Part shown: in pieces, positions 21,892 to 33,915 of the stretch
Position numbering within the stretch: the first letter of the stretch is position 1
How the letters are laid out: each line of letters begins with the position of its first letter
Assembly: GCA_031761405.1 (NCBI GenBank)
Contig: JASEVX010000001.1
Span: 47,415,102 to 47,479,101 of the forward strand
Source of the DNA: Serripes groenlandicus
Taxonomy: Eukaryota > Mollusca > Bivalvia > Cardiida > Cardiidae
Direction: 5' to 3'
Length of the DNA stretch: 64,000 nt
Notes under the pieces: model-generated
What the model saw: only the letters and a program-made list of their open reading frames with translations
Databases searched by the model: none
Told to the model about the DNA's origin: nothing
Made by a program: the position numbers and the translations under genes

Positions 21892-22014
21892 ACAGTGATT
21901 GATATGAAAATTAGCAAATATCGTAGACCAGGATTGGTGAACATGGGTACAATGAGAAATATCAACCCTTATCCTGCTTTAGCATACTGTTAACACTATT
22001 TTCTTATCTAGCCT

Positions 22015-22830
22015 TGCAAACATGATTTGCTTATCCTGCCATGTACGCTGTGCAAACGTCGTTTGCTTATTCTGCCAGGCACGCAGTGCAAACATCATTT
22101 GCTTATACTACCAGGCAACACCATTTGCTCATTCTGCCAAGCACGCAGTGCAAACGTCATTTGCATATCCTGCAAGGCACGCAGTACAAATATTATTTAA
22201 TTATCCCGTGATTGTACGCAATGCAAACATGATATTCTCATCCTGTCATACACGCAGAGATAAACGTCATTTGATTTTCCTACCAGGCACGCAATGCAAA
22301 TATGATTTGCTTACCCTGCCATTGCAAGCAATACAAACACCATTCGCTTATCCCACCATACATGAAATGCAAATAGTATTTGCTTACCCGGCCATTGCAT
22401 TCATAAGTGTAAACATCATTTGCTTATTCTGCCATGCACGCAATGTAAACATCATTTGCTTATCCTGCCATGCACGCAATGAAAATAGTATTCGCTTATC
22501 CTGCCATGCACGCAGTGCAAACTTCATTCGCTTATCCTACCATACACGCAATGTACATATCATCCGCTTATCCTACCCTAATACACGCAATGTACATATC
22601 ATTCGCTTATCCTACCATACACGCAATGCACATATCATTCGCTTATCCTGCCAATGCACGCAATGCAAATATTACTTGCTTATCCTGCCAATGCACGCAA
22701 TGCAAATTTTCCTTGCTTTTTCTGCCTGCCAATGCTCTCAATACAAATACCAATTGCTTATTCTGCTATGCACGCAATGCAAAAAGTATTTGCTTATCCT
22801 GACATGCACACATATTCTTATCTTACCATG
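22015..22830. repeat. 36-bp minisatellite (TGCTTATCCTGCCATGCACG)
   Basis: About 22 variant copies of a unit reading TTTGCTTATCCTGCCATGCA then CGCAATGCAAACATCA. The 36-bp period equals 12 codons, so a 269-codon frame (repeating CLSCHARN) stays open, with two more frames of 65-110 codons on the same strand. The repeat periodicity in all frames argues against a protein. Confidence 0.9.
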
Positions 22831-23066
22831 AATGTTCTTCAAACAGTGTAGGTCAATATCAAGTTGCCTTTCGTTGTGCCTTGTACGGATCACTTTTCCG
22901 CCGTCTGTCCGACTGTCTGTCTGTACACCACGCGTGCATTTACAGAAATATTAGAAGGTGACACATCTTTTCTACTAACACTTTTGTTTAGTTCTTACTA
23001 AAGACGACTCCATTACTATGTACGAATAATGATGGCATCAATTGCAGGAATTCTGCAGTATAAGGG

Positions 23067-23272
23067 TTAACCCATTATCACAATTAGACGCATTAAGACG
23101 CCTCTACAGCAAACGACTTTTGAAAACATCGTGACAAAAGGAGAAATTGCTCAATACGACTCTTTTCAGTAATTATACCAACATTTATAGAGGAGCTTTT
23201 CCGTGTTTTTGCCTATACTAGATGTTTTTAAAATCGTCTGCTGCCGATTTATTGTATGTGGGAAAGGGTTAA
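23067..23272. mobile_element. TTAA MITE
   Basis: Bounded by TTAACCCATTATCACAATTA and TGTATGTGGGAAAGGGTTAA. The internal GGAGAAATTGCTCAATACGA remains, but the second half of the central hairpin is deleted. Confidence 0.82.
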
Positions 23273-23699
23273 AATTGTTTCATGTTACAACAAAAAAGCT
23301 TAAATGAGACCAACGTAATGTGTGTAAATATTTAACCAGAGATGACTTGAGACCCCTCTTGACCAGGTTAAAGGTCCGACCCAGTTTTATTTCTATGTCA
23401 ATTAGGATGTAAACGTTGCGGTCAGCTGCTAAATGACCACCAAACGAGATAATATCTGCGGTCACAATGAGGTAGTGACCACAGAAACAGTTCACGACTC
23501 GTCATTGTCAGCTACTGTTCACATAAAAGGTGATGACATCTCTATCATTATAAGTGTATTTATAAAACTATTATGTTTATGTCCATTTTTGACTTTTCAG
23601 AAGAAATACTGTGCCCTTTTTTTAAAACAAAAAAAGTTTGTAAACAGTTAAAGAGAAAAGAAATCGCAAAAAAAAAGTATAATCTGCCATTTGATAGTA

Positions 23700-23860
23700 T
23701 ACATAATAATAATAATTCCATTGCTGATAATGATAATAATAGTAAAGATAATAATAATGATATAATAATTATAATAATAATAATAATAGTGGTAATAATA
23801 ATACAAATAATAATAATAATAAATAATAATAATAATAATAATAATGGTAATAATAGTTAA
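23700..23860. repeat. AAT/ATA trinucleotide microsatellite
   Basis: Interrupted (AAT)n over about 160 bp. It generates poly-Ile, poly-Asn and poly-Tyr frames on both strands, which are not genes. Confidence 0.95.
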
Positions 23861-24044
23861 TAATAAATAGAGAATAACTAACTGCATGTTTTTGATATAG
23901 AATTTATGTCACAAGGGAAAAAAGGGGTAATTTGGTTAAAATCACGAAACCGTAGGTTGAGTGATTTTACACCAAATTACCCCTTTGTTCCCGAGTGACA
24001 TAAATTCTATATCAAAAACATGCAGTTAGTTATTCTATTTATTA
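23861..24044. repeat. Large fold-back (84-bp arms, ~15-bp loop)
   Basis: The left arm 23861-23945 and right arm 23961-24044 are near-perfect inverse copies (TGCATGTTTTTGATATAGAA / TTCTATATCAAAAACATGCA; AAAGGGGTAATTTGG / CCAAATTACCCCTTT). Only a few mismatches and one small indel separate the arms. It lies between two AAT microsatellites. Confidence 0.92.
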
Positions 24045-24124
24045 TATATCTGGAAAAAATCTCTCCTTTATTTTAAAGAAACATATAAAAAAAAAAAAAT
24101 GACTTGGCCTTAGGCGTATGAATG

Positions 24125-24203
24125 TTACGTAACCAAATACTGCTGCTTCTATTTGGCGCCAAATGACTAGCGTTATGACGTCAAAACCGCTGACGTGACG
24201 TCA
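24125..24203. promoter_or_regulatory. Cluster of palindromic factor sites (PAR-bZIP, E2F, CRE-like)
   Basis: GTTACGTAAC at 24124-24133, TTTGGCGCCAAA (a perfect E2F-type palindrome) at about 24151-24162, ATGACGTCA at 24175-24183 and TGACGTGACGTCA at 24191-24203. The palindrome ATCATCACTAGTGATGAT follows near 24270. Four clean palindromic motifs in 80 bp suggest a regulatory region. No downstream gene is recognised, so the function is unknown. Confidence 0.4.
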
Positions 24204-24395
24204 TTTTCCTAGTATTCGATCTCGGTTTTTTTTAAATTCCTAGAAAAAGTAGTTCCGGCAAAAATGATATCATCACTAGTGATGATATAAAAAAACTAAA
24301 AGTGTTATCGTCACAGTGTTAGTTATCATTTTTTTAAACATTGATATTGATTTTATGTCACTTAAATTTCAATGTAAAATTTGGATAGGTATGTA

Positions 24396-24480
24396 ATAAT
24401 AAAAAATAATAATAGTAATAATAATAATAAAACATGTAATAATAATAATAATAATAATAATTATAATAATAATAATACAT

Positions 24481-24514
<34 letters not shown>

Positions 24515-24538
24515 ATAAAATAATAATAATAATAATCC
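24396..24538. repeat. AAT trinucleotide microsatellite
   Basis: Interrupted (AAT)n with three ACATG-type interruptions. The overlapping poly-Tyr and poly-Ile frames are not genes. Confidence 0.95.
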
Positions 24539-24559
24539 TCGTCATAAACAACAACTGTC

Positions 24560-26740
24560 GTCATCATCAGCAGCACATGTTTTGCTTGTTTCCTTTATAA
24601 CTAAGCCCCTTCTGTAAATTTGTGTTTTTGCCGTGCATGCAAACCGTGAAGACTTGGGTGTGCATATGTATACCCACAGTCTCAACATAAGTTACACTGA
24701 CCCATTATATGTACACTTTTACGTTTATTAGACCTGCACGAGTTCTCTGACGAAACCTAGAAGTGTAATTCCGCTAGTTTTACGTTTATGAAATGTTCAA
24801 TGACGCTGAATTGTACAGACAATTACACCCAAAATCGCCCAACGCGGCTGTTATATGTTTCGACTAGTAAAAGGAATGTTTGGGCACCGCCTAGAATGAT
24901 GTTGGCATCTTCCGTTTTCCAGAAGGTTCGAACCAAACTATAATATCGATAAGTACATGTTTAATTCTACAGAAACTTGTTTTCAAATAAAAATTCGTTG
25001 TCAATCTCAAATACGGTTATAAATAATAGTCGGGTATTTTTTCAACGTATCGTCGCAAAAGTATGCGGATTTGAAAACATTGTCACAATAATTAGAAATA
25101 TCTTTATACAAAAACAAGCAATGAAAACCACTATTTGTTATAGAATAAGACATTTTATTGAAATAGAAACTAGACTGAAGTAGGCAAACATGACATTTCG
25201 TATCCTCTATGTACCGCGTCACCACATAAACTGTCCTGTCTGTATGATTAATCTGGCATACTTTATAACGGAGCCTGTGTACTTAGTGCATGGGGCTACA
25301 TTTCTAACATGTTTCAAGTATGTCCAGATATATCTGTTTTACAATATGCGGATTGTAAAGGCTTTGATGAGATTGTGGGAATAGCACATGTTCATCTGAG
25401 ACATCACAGTATGCAAATACGAGATGACCTGTATTTGTTTGACTCATCTGAAATATACCCCTAGGTAAACTGTATTGAGGTGAGGTATGTATCCTATCAA
25501 ATTATTCTTATTCTTATTTTTTCGCTTAAAAATGTGTCATCCTTTTCGAAAGAATTGTTGGGAAAAAGGGCACAACTGTCTGCTCGTGAGAAGCCACAAA
25601 TTATTTCTGCAACGGTTCTAAGCTGTAACGGATTTGCAACATCGACTTTGTCTAATAACGCTATATCATATACACAGGCCAATTTTGGATTTTTGATGAG
25701 TCAATGTGTAGGATATTGAGGGCATTAAGAGTTTAACAAGAAGTACAATAGCACAAATATGACAGGTGGTGACTCATCTTGAAATAATCATGGGTTTATC
25801 AGCTCTTTCACCGGAATGTCAATAATCGGGAACTATTTTAGATGTATTTAACAAATAGGTAAACTTCTTCAAAAACTAAAGCATCTTTATTCTAACAATG
25901 TAAGTCAACAAATCCCAGCCCTTTATTGTCACACTTAAATCTAGTGTTCCGGATGGCATACATATAATACCGGAATTAATTGGGTTTTTTTTTTTTTTAA
26001 ATGAAACATGGACTTTCGTCTGAGTTATATCTGGTTGTTTAACTATTTCGCTGCTAAAGGAAAATAAAGACTTTTGCAAACAATGCAGATTAAGATGAGA
26101 CAGCTCGTAATGTCTCTCCTGATAGCTGCATTGTTTGCCACTTAGACATTAAGTTTTACCAAATTTCCTGTTGGACGAAAAATTCAGAGGACCAATTTTC
26201 AACATGGAAGTGTCGACCTTGTGACATTCGGTAGTGAAAGGGTTAACATTTTAATTGCTGGAACGAGTTTGTGAACTCTGTGCCACCAGTATAGAGCCTG
26301 GTCAGTCGGCACATCCACGTTGTCTGACCAGGCTCTTCACTATCGGCTCCTCAATGCAATAGTCTTATCTTGAGATTCCTAAAAATTGCCTATGGACTCT
26401 TCCAAATTCAAAGCTTGACAAGTCCTTTTTAAAAAACAAACATTAAAAGGGTTAACAGTAGGTACCCTTATTGAAGATCTGTTCAACGTGGAACCTGGTT
26501 CGAATTGCACTCATTATATTTAGCGCTTAGTAATACTTAAACTCTTAATTTAGGTTGGAACACATTCCAGCATTAATGTTTTACACAACGCAACTTTCTT
26601 CGGCAAAAGTAAATGACTATGGCTACTTAAATAGTTACTGACACACACTACTTGTCAAGAAATTAACTATTTTGGCATTATTATTAGAATAGCAATATGA
26701 CGAAATACACTCCTAAGTATGTAAGTATTACTTAGCGCTA
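24560..26740. other. No gene recognised; small repeat remnants
   Basis: Short frames only (60-80 codons, often overlapping on opposite strands at 25007-25225 and 25480-25719). A remnant with GAGCCTGGTCAG...CTGACCAGGCTC occurs at about 26297-26334. A degenerate TTAA MITE right half (TTTGAGCAATTTCTCC, AGGTCGTCTTCTGCAGAGAC) lies at about 26792-26865. Confidence 0.5.
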
Positions 26741-27189
26741 AGTAACGTTGGTGAAATTGGGGCCTAGGGTGGTACCAGATCTTCCTAGTTTTGAGCAATT
26801 TCTCCATGTATCACAATGTTTTCAAAGGTCGTCTTCTGCAGAGACGTCTGAACAATTCTGTCCACGTATTAAATACTGTCAGCTAGAGATATACATGCAT
26901 ATTCAGTCAACAACAGGTTTTCGTCTTTTCTTACGGACCACTTGGCCATGGGTTCATTTGCTATCATTTTCTCTTTACACGTCATTCGGAAAACTAAAAT
27001 TAATGTATTTATATTCAATTATGACTAATGAAAGATTACGTTATTTACCCGAATAATGTAGACCTAAACACACTTAATGACTAGGTATGTATACAATGTA
27101 TCGTCGTGCATGCTATAAATCTCTAGTCCGAGAATGCAGAACGGTTGCATTGTTGTAATTCGTGACGGCTCAAAGATTTAAATAGAAAT

Positions 27190-27320
27190 TGAGCGGCGCT
27201 TTTGAAAAACCCAACGTAGTGTTTTTGCGACCAGTGTAGATACAGACCAACATGTACATCCGTATATCTGGTTCTGCACTGTTCACCAACTAGTCACAGA
27301 AGGTTTCAAAAGTCTTCAGT
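27190..27320. repeat. Diverged remnant of a TGAGCCGT-like element
   Basis: GAGCGGCGCTTTTGAAAAAC, CCAACGTAGTGTTTTTGCGA, CCAGTGTAGATACAGACCA and TTCTGCACTGTTCACCAACT recall a second bivalve palindromic family with 'gcgaccagcatggatccagaccagcc'. Only one arm is visible. Confidence 0.35.
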
Positions 27321-27860
27321 TAAGCGGTACCCCTTTCATTCATTAGCATGGATGATGAGATAGATAATTATTTTTCCACAGGTAAAATAATTACGTGAAG
27401 GTAGTTTTCGAGCGCACCGCTCAATTCGTCATGGAACGGTTCTGTCATGTTTTATCCATGACTCAGTTGTCTTCAGATTGAAAGGATTGTAAACCCTAAT
27501 TTGCTTGTCTAATGATAAAGAATAAATGTCTCGGGTATAAATTCCTATCTATTTGCAATCATCTTTATATAGAAAGGTCCCCCAATTATCAGTGTTATGC
27601 TTATATAGTTTATATTCAATCCCAATCTCAAATAGATGGAAAAACAAACTTGTTAGATCATACATTAACTGCATTTCTTTCAAATCATCAAAATCGAAAA
27701 TGATTTTTTAAAAAAGGCCTTTCGAATGGAAAAGGTTATCAGCAAGATATTTTTTTTGTTTTTTGTTGTTGTTGTTTCGCACGGAGTTGTTTGTTATGCC
27801 GCTGAAACTTTAGCAGGAGCATATAGTGCATTCACTGTCCGTCCCTCCGTCATTCCGCAA

Positions 27861-28089
27861 TTAACCCTTTCCCACTTACAACAAATCTGCAGCACTCGAC
27901 TTTTAAAACATCAGGGCAAAAACATGATAAATCGCTGTTTAAAATAGTATAACATTTGGATAGAATTGAAAACATTGTGGCAAAAGGAGAAATTGGTCAT
28001 AATTACCAATTTCTCCTTTTGTCACAATGTTTTCAAAAGTCGTCTTCTGCAGATGCGTCAGAAAGCGTCTGCATAAGGGAAAATGTTAA
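27861..28089. mobile_element. TTAA MITE, full length
   Basis: Left TTAACCCTTTCCCACTTACA, right AGGGAAAATGTTAA, with the central hairpin GAGAAATTGGTCATAATTAC intact. The ORF at 27726-27947 runs into it and is not a gene. Confidence 0.85.
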
Positions 28090-28376
28090 TAGTTTATTTT
28101 CTTTTTAATACAAGTAGCTCTACTTCTCAGCTATGGTGGGTGCAGGCTACAGATATATAAATTTTGTCTGCGAAATCACGCTATCTGCCCTTAATGTTAA
28201 GTAAGTGTGCATTTTGAGAACTTTTTAACTCATTGGCGAAGAAGCATAAATAAAGATCATACTGCGCGAATGGCTGTGTTGGTCAGAATCGACACTGATC
28301 TCAAATGTCACGTGGTTTGGGATTGTTTTTTCTGGTCCCAAGCTGATACCGATACTTCGGTGTACGATTAATATAA

Positions 28377-28606
28377 TTAACCCTTTCCCTCATACGACAA
28401 TTCTGCAGCAGACGACTTTCAACATATCTTATCAAAACATAGAAAATCTCTATAATTGAATGGATAACCTATGACAAAAAGTGGAAAACATTGTGGCAAA
28501 AGGAGAAATTGCACGTTTTGTGCAATTTCTTCTTTTGTCACTATGTTTTCAAAAAGCCGACTGCTGCAGAGGCGTCAGAAAGCGTCTATATGAGGGAAAG
28601 GGTTAA
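28377..28606. mobile_element. TTAA MITE, full length, youngest-looking form
   Basis: 230 bp from TTAACCCTTTCCCTCATACG to GAGGGAAAGGGTTAA. The subterminal GCAGCAGACGACTTT and CCGACTGCTGCAGAGGCGTC blocks and the centre AATTGCACGTTTTGTGCAAT are intact. Near-identical to 43697-43913 and 63225-63455, and to 14454-14683 in inverse orientation. Confidence 0.92.
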
Positions 28607-28609
28607 AGG

Positions 28610-29180
28610 AATTCCAATTTGGGAATAGCTTGATACAGCTTAAACATGGAATCTTGATCTTTATTTTAACATGCCCTTAATCCCCAGTCCCTGTTGAAAT
28701 GACGTCTGACTCATTTGCGAGAAATTGCATCCGTTCCCACAATGTTTTTAATTTAATATCAAGTGTAAATCAAGTACTTGTTATTTTCTAGAAAATTAAT
28801 TTTTTAAACAAAAGAAGATTTTGAACGAAGTGACACTTAAAGCATGCGTATGACGCGCCTGTATGAAGGGTTGGATGTAACTGTATACCGGTATAGTGAA
28901 CCCGATATGTTAGATGTTTTCTCTATGAGACATCTTAATTAACTCTCTTTTTTATAAAATAACGTCACGATAAAGCTCTGCTCTGTACCCATTGGCTGGT
29001 ATAGGTTGTCTGATGCCTGTACACCCGATATAAAGCCAGGCCAGCCTGCGCATCCCAGTCATCTGACCAGTCTCTATAAACAGTTGGCTGCCCATCTAAC
29101 AAATGTTATCTTCTTAGAATTGACTCTGGACCAGAGGACTAGATAAGAGGGAGTAAACAGGTCTCTTCGCGACAACATTT
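28610..29180. other. No gene recognised
   Basis: AT-rich. It contains GCCAGGCCAGCCTGCGCATC near 29035, a remnant of a palindromic MITE arm. Nothing else assigned. Confidence 0.45.
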
Positions 29181-29200
29181 CTCTTATTTCTCAACCAAAT

Positions 29201-29267
29201 CCTATGTTGTGGGTACTCAAAAGAATCGTCTCACTGAGACGATTCTTTTGAGTACCCACAACATAGG
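29201..29267. repeat. Perfect 33-bp hairpin with one-base centre
   Basis: CCTATGTTGTGGGTACTCAA continuing to GAATCGTCTCA (29201-29233), a central C, then its exact inverse to 29267. Weaker pairing (CTTATTT / AAATAAG) extends the stem to roughly 29181-29287. No other copy was noticed in the window. Confidence 0.9.
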
Positions 29268-29289
29268 GTTTGAATGTCAAATAAGGATT

Positions 29290-30130
29290 TAAGAACATGA
29301 AAAATGCCCCTTATCTAAAGCTCTGATGGACTTTTTTCAAATGCATAGCTGGCCAAGATCATTTTAGAAATCTATCAGTGAAAGGGTCGAAGCGAGGTTT
29401 TACATGTTTCGTCGTAGAATTCTAAAAGGAATTCTCGATTTCCTCGTATATAGAGTATAATTGTCACGTTTTCTATTTCAATTTTTTTAATTATGGTATA
29501 ATTTTAAGACGAATGAATAAGATGTTTTTTTATGGCGCATCAAGATCTCGGGTCATTTAACGCGCATATACAGATTTCAAGTCATCACTTTATCAGATGT
29601 TTATGACTGCTACAAAAGTTATATATTAATTTTTGTATTTATAAAATAAAATAGTATACCTTCTGTAAAAGTAGCCTTGCGAAGATATATTTAATACTTA
29701 TACAAAAGGTAAACACTGCTATATTTTTTATCTGTGTTCATCTGTTATGAGAATGCACATGCAAACTTAATTCAAGTAATTTTTCGCAATCATTGATTGA
29801 GAACGAGATTTCTCTAGTTGGAGCTAAAAGAAAGTTGTTGTTTTTGTAACTCATGAGAAAATCACATCACTTAATTTATCGCCGATATGGCACTTTTCAA
29901 ACATACATGTGTTGGCAATATCAACGCTGAGGGGTGTGGCCTTGATGAGTCCCTAGGGGACAAAAGAGGCCCCAAAACTCCCTGACAGATGTCATGACAC
30001 ATTGGGGAGTTTTTTGAACGCTCCTCATATTGTACCCATCCTTGTACCTTTTAATTGACCCCTAATTAAATGAATTTCTATGGCAATGAGGGGCGCTCAA
30101 CAATTACAATTACAGTCTGAATATCACTCT
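29290..30130. other. No gene recognised
   Basis: AT-rich with no long frames. GGGGAGTTTT and CAAAACTCCC at 29960-30012 form a weak inverted pair. Confidence 0.45.
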
Positions 30131-30133
30131 AAG

Positions 30134-30630
30134 TGAGCCGTCCCGCGAGAAAACCAGCAGTATGGCCTTTGCGTAATGTATCGACCCAGATCAGCCTGCG
30201 CAATCCGCACAGACTGATCCGGGCCGACACATTCCGTCTTAGGGGGATATATATATAGAGTAATGATTCATGAAACAGAAAATCCAGAGGAGGCGAAAAG
30301 TGTATATCCGGGTAAGCCTGAGCGGCATGCTTAGGTCGATCCCGGTCGATACTTTACGCAGAGTCCACAATGTTGGTTTTCTCGCGGAACGGCTCATATC
30401 AATATATCTGCGTAATGTATCGACCAGATCAGCCTGCGCTGTCCGCGCAGACTGATCCGGCCGACACATTCCGTCTAAGGGGGGATAGATAGAGTAGTGA
30501 TTCCTGAAACAGAAAATCCACAGGAGGCGAAAAGTGTCTGTCCGGGTTAGCCTGCGCGGGATGCTTAGGCTGATCCGGGTCGATACTTTACGCAGAGTCC
30601 ACAATGTTGGTTTTCTCGTGGAACGGCTCA
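30134..30630. mobile_element. TGAGCCGT MITE head-to-tail dimer
   Basis: The first unit (30134-30396) starts TGAGCCGTCCCGCGAGAAAA and ends GCGGAACGGCTCA. The second unit follows through the joint TATCAATATATCTGCGTAAT and ends GTGGAACGGCTCA. The second unit lacks its own left terminus. The same dimer with the same joint occurs inverted at 53081-53550. The overlapping 130-codon minus frame is not a gene. Confidence 0.88.
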
Positions 30631-30639
30631 AGTAATAAT

Positions 30640-31440
30640 GCTACTCCCAATACTACAGGAGCGGATGATGATGGCGTTTGTTTGTTCTTTAAAAGGTTTG
30701 TCTTTTGAACTGGTATGGTCGAGCACGTTGATGTTGTCTAGCAATAATGTTGTATCCAAATTGGCTCGTCAACGTCGTATAATTAATCTTAAGGTGAAGC
30801 ACGCTCTACGCTAATTTTAGGGCATGAGCGAAAAGTGTAGATACAGATCAACGTATGAGTATGTGCATGTTGGTCTGAGTAAGCACCATTCGCAAAATAG
30901 TCGAGAAAGATTGTTGGGTGGATTCTTTTGTAAAAAAGATGTTGAGGTTGTGTTTTTCAACATGCCAGATATTGAAAATCCTCGTCAAGCGCTATTTGAA
31001 GGAATTAGCCAAATTGAAAGCCGTATATGTACACACCAAATCCAAGACTAAGGATAAATATTTAATACAAGACTTTCACAAGACTGACAAGAATGCATTA
31101 TGTAATGGCTAGAAACAATAAATATACGATTCATTGTCAAATACGAATGGAGCTCTGCAAACAAAAACCAGCATAATTGTCATTTCCGACCAGTGTCGGT
31201 CCAGATCAGCCAAACCGCCAATAAGTCAGAGTAGGTTTCAAGAAACAGTTTCTATTTGGATCCAATATCATTAATGCTCAGGCAGGTCTCGCTCCTCACA
31301 CGTAATAAGATTGGTTTTCCTTATTATTTTTTCCAACGATAATTTGCTTGCTCATTTCTTGCACCAACAACTTTCTTTCAAGTGTTGTGACATTAAATGT
31401 ACGTAACTGAAATGAATAGGAATGAACTTAAACAAGCAAA
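30640..31440. other. No gene recognised; overlapping 64-75 codon frames
   Basis: Two overlapping plus-strand frames at 30824-31051 and 30918-31112 cover the same 130 bp. Neither has a recognisable domain or splice support. GACCAGTGTCGGTCCAGATC near 31190 is a palindromic-MITE remnant. Confidence 0.4.
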
Positions 31441-31451
31441 TTCAGAGAATT

Positions 31452-31692
31452 ATGGTCCCCCGCCAGGGTCAAGGTCACAAGGTCAAAACAATTGGTATTG
31501 ATGGAAAGGGGTTGTCACAAGGAATACACATGTGAAATATGAAAGCAGTACCTATTACGGTTCAGAAGTTATGACCAAGGTTAAAGTGTTTGTGACAGCG
31601 TGACTGACGGACTGACGGACGGACTGACGGACTGACGGACTGACGGACTGACGAATGAGAACTAATAGTCCCCACGCTTTCGCTAAAAGCGG
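31452..31692. mobile_element. GTCCCCC-ended repeat with GACTGACG microsatellite
   Basis: Starts TATGGTCCCCCGCC and ends AGCGGGGGACAATAA. The interior has AGGTCACAAGGTCAAA, GTGAAATATGAAAGCAG and an array of GACTGACG at 31599-31653. I recognise this arrangement as a frequent bivalve repeat. The termini are inverted (GTCCCCC/GGGGGAC). Confidence 0.65.
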
Positions 31693-31699
31693 GGGACAA

Positions 31700-32635
31700 T
31701 AAATGTAAATATGTATATAAGTGACATGTAGGCCCAATGTGGTTTGGTGTATTGAATGTTTATTATTTAATAAGTTATATTGGTAAATAACATATATCAC
31801 TATAAGAACATTTTCGTTCGTTCAAGTAGTGGACACTGAACTCATCATAAGTATATATAATGAAAGTTTAAAGTGAAACAAGCTAGTGATTCATTTTCCC
31901 AAAAAAGAAAAACATATGTTGCAGACAAATTTCTGTACGATAAGAGGTACTATACTAGAATTCCTGGTAAGGTTTGCTGAAATCAACTCCCGAGGAAACT
32001 ATTATGATATGAATTGTTACTCTACATATTCGACGAGTCCATAGTCTCATTTTCCTACTAGAGAAAGGGTTAACAGATATCAAGTGATCAACTGACGCGG
32101 TGCCATATTGATTTAGCAGACGACGAAATTAGAGAAGTTTCATAAAAGTATGATTACAAAAATAATGAACATTTTGCGGATTATTCCCTAAAACCCACAG
32201 TTTATAATCGAATGACGCTCCGCGAGTATAAGAGGAATAATCAAATCAAACGGGGCTACGATTGGAGGAGCCGCGCGATCTTTTAAATGAAGCCGATTCC
32301 AATCGCCAAGGGGAAATGAATCTTTTATTATAAAGACCAGCAACAATCACTTCTGCGCGACTGCTGCTGTTTCTGATCACTGACGTCAATTATGTATCGT
32401 TCGGTTCGTTATTCTGGAAGCATCGTTGACAAAACACGGAGACCCCTGGCGGCTACTTCAAACTTACACGCTATCAGCAGTAATGAAATTACTGCATTTT
32501 GATTGGTTGTTTGCCGATAACGTGAATTGCTTTTTTGGGAAGATGGAACGAGAGTAGAAATCTTAAGTCCTTTTTATCTGTTAATATTTCATCTCGGAAT
32601 TGTTAGTTTTTCTGTCGTAGAAATTTATACGAGGT
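31700..32635. other. No gene recognised
   Basis: AT-rich left half. 32240-32480 is more GC-balanced, with TGACGTCA at about 32381-32388 and no ORF. Nothing further can be supported. Confidence 0.4.
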
Positions 32636-32639
32636 CAAG

Positions 32640-32848
32640 TTAACCCTTTCCCAGTTACAGATGCATTTTGAGGCATCTGCAGCAAACCTATTTTAATGAC
32701 AAAAATTTAAAAAATGCAATTTCGTATTCGCCACAGTCCTTTCAACTCAATTTAATAATAATACTTACATTTATAGAGATTCCATAGTTTTGTCTAGATC
32801 TTTTCAAATCCGTCTGCTGCAAATTTATTTTATGTGTGAAAGGAATAA
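32640..32848. mobile_element. TTAA MITE, diverged
   Basis: Left TTAACCCTTTCCCAGTTACA, right CGTCTGCTGCAAATTTATTT then ATGTGTGAAAGGAATAA. The central hairpin is eroded. Confidence 0.78.
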
Positions 32849-33200
32849 AATCAGCTTGTTATATCATACGTCGCTCATTATTTACTTCATGATTGCACAG
32901 TATTTATTCCGCTATTTAAATGTAGTTACAGGTATTTAACGTGTTGAATGTGTCTTGTTTCTAAAGAACAGAACCATATTATTGCATTGTTCATCCTCAA
33001 TACATTTATATAATACTCATATTTAATCAATGTTTAATTCATGTTGAATTTAGGTTTAATTCATGTTTAATTCATTCATCAAAACTACATATTCCGAATT
33101 AAGTATGTTTGTCCGTATTTTCCTGCCATGTATATTGTAATGAGATGTATGTGTTTAAACAATGTACTAGTACTATGTACACGTCTCATTAATAAAATGT

Positions 33201-33524
<324 letters not shown>

Positions 33525-33756
33525 TTTAATGGATAGACATTGATGAGAATATTATTCTTCACACGTTGTGCTGCTGTATTCCTTCAACGGACATCATGAA
33601 ACTTGATTTTTTTAAATGATAATTTCTAAGAATGAACAAATGAGTGGTGAAGCATCTAGACCAGGGTCCAAAACTATAACACTCCTGCTCGGTGCTCAGA
33701 AATGAACTCCATGCTCCAAATGAGGTTTCGGATTGGTCAACTTGGAGAACGAATTT

Positions 33757-33915
33757 ACTCTATAATTGAATGGATAACCTATGACAAAAAGTGGAAAACA
33801 TTGTGGCAAAAGGAGAAATTGCACGTTTTGTGAAATTTCTTCTTTTGTCACTATATTTTCATAAAGCCATCTGCTGCAGAGGCGTCAGAAAGCGTCTATA
33901 TGAGGGAAGGGTTAA
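33757..33915. mobile_element. TTAA MITE, left end truncated
   Basis: Starts inside the element at CTATAATTGAATGGATAACC and ends GAGGGAAGGGTTAA. The central hairpin has one mutated arm (GTGAAATTTC). Confidence 0.85.

Noticed and set aside
23573..24576. Poly-Ile, poly-Tyr and poly-Asn ORFs
   Set aside because: AAT microsatellites.
27726..27947. ORF with a signal-peptide-like start (hydrophobic run FFLFFVVVVSHGVVCYA)
   Set aside because: The hydrophobic run comes from TTTTTTGTT/GTTGTTGTT repeats and the second half is a TTAA MITE.
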